Positions 62,376-64,000 of a stretch of 64,000 nt of DNA are shown piece by piece. Below the pieces are notes generated by a model. The model saw only the letters and a program-made list of their open reading frames with translations, was not told where the DNA came from and searched no databases. The stretch lies in contig NZ_OMPQ01000009.1 of NCBI RefSeq assembly GCF_900313025.1, positions 124,012-188,011 on the forward strand. The letters are read 5' to 3'. Source of the stretch: Pseudophaeobacter sp. EL27. Lineage in GTDB: Bacteria > Pseudomonadota > Alphaproteobacteria > Rhodobacterales > Rhodobacteraceae. How positions within the stretch are numbered: position 1 is the stretch's first letter; every line of letters starts with the position of its first letter. The position numbers and the translations under genes are program-made.

Positions 62376-63086
62376 ATGACAAATACCCATGACACGCCAC
62401 ATCCCTGTGGCAAATGTGCCTTCTATGCAGGCAGCATTTGGCAGCCGATCAGTTCTGGGTCGATCTCTGTTCTTACCCAGGGGTTTTCGCGCAAAGAGCT
62501 GGATGCCGGGCAGGTTTTGTATGCGCAAGGCACTGAAAATCGCGGTGTCTTTTGTGTTTCTAAAGGCTTGATTGCACTTCGGGCGCTCCATCCCGATGGC
62601 AAGTCGACTCTTTTGAAACTGGCCTACCCTGGAGATATCGTGGGGTATCGTTCATTTCTGGAGAATGACTGCCACAAGACCGAAGCCCGCGCCTTGCAGC
62701 CGTCAAGGGTTTGCACCGTCGCGCAGCGGGATGCAAATCGGGTTATGCAGGGCAATCCATTGGTTTTGACCAAGCTGACAGGGCGCTGCGTTTCCGAAAT
62801 CAACAACAGCCGGGAACGGATAATCTCAGCGGCAACACTGCCAAATAGGAAAAGACTCTCTGCCCTTTTGCACCGATTGATGGAAACTCACGGCGTGCGA
62901 ACCGGAGACATCCTGCGGATGCAACTGCCTCTGTCCCGATCTGACCTCGCTGATCTCATCGGCGTACAGCCAGAAACCATGTCACGCTTGTTCAAACGAT
63001 TGAGCGACGACGGGGAACTCGTCATTTCCGGACGAGATATCCAAATGCCCGTGCCGTTCTCGAGTCCACAGATTTGTCGTCGATAG
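62376..63086 (+). CDS. Crp/Fnr-family transcriptional regulator (FnrL/DNR-like)
   Basis: The ATG at 62376 gives 236 residues; an upstream frame to 62139 runs through the promoter region and is unlikely. The beta-barrel effector domain spans about 25-145 and the helix-turn-helix contains RSDLADLIGVQPETMSRLFKRL near residue 188-209, with the Glu-x-x-Ser-Arg pattern for TTGAT/C half-sites. The N-terminus has CGKC (Cys11, Cys14) but no third cysteine at the FNR position; others are at 60, 99 and 113. It may carry an atypical cluster or none. It may control the palindromes at 55216 and 62229. Confidence 0.85.
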   Translation: MTNTHDTPHPCGKCAFYAGSIWQPISSGSISVLTQGFSRKELDAGQVLYAQGTENRGVFCVSKGLIALRALHPDGKSTLLKLAYPGDIVGYRSFLENDCHKTEARALQPSRVCTVAQRDANRVMQGNPLVLTKLTGRCVSEINNSRERIISAATLPNRKRLSALLHRLMETHGVRTGDILRMQLPLSRSDLADLIGVQPETMSRLFKRLSDDGELVISGRDIQMPVPFSSPQICRR

Positions 63087-63205
63087 TCACCGGCGGTATC
63101 AAACGAAATTATTGATCGGGGTCCAGAGAATGGCTTTGTTTTACAAACCGGGTGAGACTCGACCAGTGAGCCACTCCCCATTTATTGGACAGGTTGTGGC
63201 GTAAT

Positions 63206-63646
63206 TTAAGCTACTCTTTGCACCTGCTGATCAGGGTTGGTTGTTTCAATTCGCTGCCAGTAGATCACAGCGGGTGGTTTGCCGCCAAGGGCGGAATATG
63301 GGCGTTTGTGATTGTAGAAGTCGATCCACTTCCTAACGCCTGCCTTCGCCTCTGATCCGGTTTCCCATGCATGCAGGTAGGGGCATTCATACTTTAGCGA
63401 CCGCCACAGCCGCTCGACAAAGATGTTGTCGAGGAACAGGCCCTTGCCATCTAAAACCGGAAGGGGGTTTGCAAAATCACCGAGAGGCATCGAGATACGC
63501 ACACCGGATCGACGCAGTCGGTTGGTCCAGACAAACGACGTGAACTGGCTGCCTTGGTCGGTGTTCATAATCTCTGGTGGGCCGAACTTGTGGATGGCCT
63601 CATAGAAATGAGGGCCGATCACGCACCAAATCTCAAACTGGATCAC
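63206..63646 (-). pseudogene. IS3-family transposase OrfB, 5'-truncated
   Basis: The 146-residue frame carries the second and third parts of the DDE core: IMNTDQGSQFTS, then DNIFVERLWRSLKYECPYLHAWE, and the C-terminus FYNHKRPYSALGGKPP. The first catalytic Asp and the N-terminal half are missing. Between ISM and DGKG there are 12 extra residues (PLGDFANPLPVL). The IS end is probably near 63170-63200; the other end is lost near 63646. Probably not functional. Confidence 0.75.
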
Positions 63647-63783
63647 TTAGGGGATGTTGATCATGCGCATAGGAGGATCGGTGAGAACCCAGAACTCAAA
63701 TCCCTTGACTTAAAGAGCCGTTCTTTCTCGCAGAAAATGGGAATTGAAATCGTATGTAGATGATGAGAAAAGTACAATTTGAC

Positions 63784-64000
63784 CTATTTTACACGCGCCC
63801 CCAATACGCCGCTTTCCTGAATGATTTCTGAAACTTGATGTTCTTTCCGGTAGGCCATCACATGTACACCTGACACCCCGGCAATCTCGCGGATCTGCTG
63901 GATCAGCTCTATACAGATTTTCTTACCTTCAGCACTAGGTTTTTCCGCGCTTTCCATGCGGTGGATCACCGCATCGGGGATGTGGATGCCCGGCACGTTT
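63784..64000 (-). CDS. metF: Methylenetetrahydrofolate reductase MetF, C-terminal part (5' end outside window)
   Basis: About 72 residues remain. VPGIHIPDAVIHRMESAEK, ICIELIQQIREI and GVHVMAYRKEHQVSEIIQE match the last strands and helix of MetF, which reduces methylene-THF to methyl-THF for methionine synthesis. The frame is open to the window edge. The 137-base gap to the IS3 remnant has nothing recognisable. Confidence 0.85.
   Translation of the reverse strand, partial: NVPGIHIPDAVIHRMESAEKPSAEGKKICIELIQQIREIAGVSGVHVMAYRKEHQVSEIIQESGVLGARVK

Overview
The window looks like a chromosome segment of a facultatively denitrifying marine alphaproteobacterium of the Rhodobacterales (Roseobacter group). 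The basis is family-level recognition only: a NarR-type regulator divergent from a narK-K-G-H-J-I operon, an anaerobic ubiquinone module (ubiT-U-V) with nnrS, a LuxI-type synthase, and many periplasmic-binding-protein ABC importers. Genes are dense, often overlap by 4 bases (ATGA or TGATG), and GTG/TTG starts occur. No rRNA, tRNA or CRISPR array was seen.

Layout. 1-2.7 kb: 3' part of a thiamine operon (thiG-E-F-D). 2.7-5.3 kb: a CHASE-PAS hybrid sensor kinase facing it. 5.5-16.9 kb (minus strand): nitrate respiration operon narK1-narK2-narG-H-J-I, a parvulin and a DUF2478 protein, with a divergent Crp/Fnr regulator (narR) and two FNR-type boxes between them. 17.9-25.5 kb: a GltR/GtrS-like two-component system divergent from a glucose ABC importer (gtsABC plus ATPase) and glucokinase, with a candidate response-regulator operator between them. 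25.5-34.5 kb (minus): a coupled quartet (flavin monooxygenase, BASS-type symporter, epimerase, short-chain dehydrogenase) followed by a 1,610-residue NRPS-like protein that looks internally deleted, with a divergent TetR. 35.2-40.4 kb (minus): glycerol-3-phosphate/glycerophosphodiester uptake (ugpB-A-E-C-Q) with a divergent LysR gene and a 17-bp palindrome. 41.4-48.1 kb (minus): dipeptide importer dppA-B-C-D-F plus a second LysR. 48.1-53.0 kb: accessory patch with a glutathione transferase, long non-coding stretches with strong hairpins, a membrane hybrid kinase, an acyl-homoserine-lactone synthase and two decayed transposases. 53.0-59.5 kb: ubiX-ubiD on the minus strand and ubiT-ubiU-ubiV-nnrS-DUF2478 on the plus strand, divergent around a perfect 20-bp FNR-like palindrome. 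59.6-63.1 kb: alkane-monooxygenase-like protein and cytochrome P450 on the minus strand, divergent from a second Crp/Fnr regulator around another FNR-like palindrome. The right end has a truncated IS3 transposase and the 3' end of metF.

How it fits together. The nitrate operon and the ubiquinone module form one anaerobic programme: nitrate respiration needs ubiquinol, and UbiT/U/V make ubiquinone without oxygen. Both modules carry a DUF2478 gene and FNR-type palindromes, which is the strongest lead to an undescribed function here. The second recurring design is in the three ABC importers: each has a hairpin between the binding-protein gene and the first permease gene.
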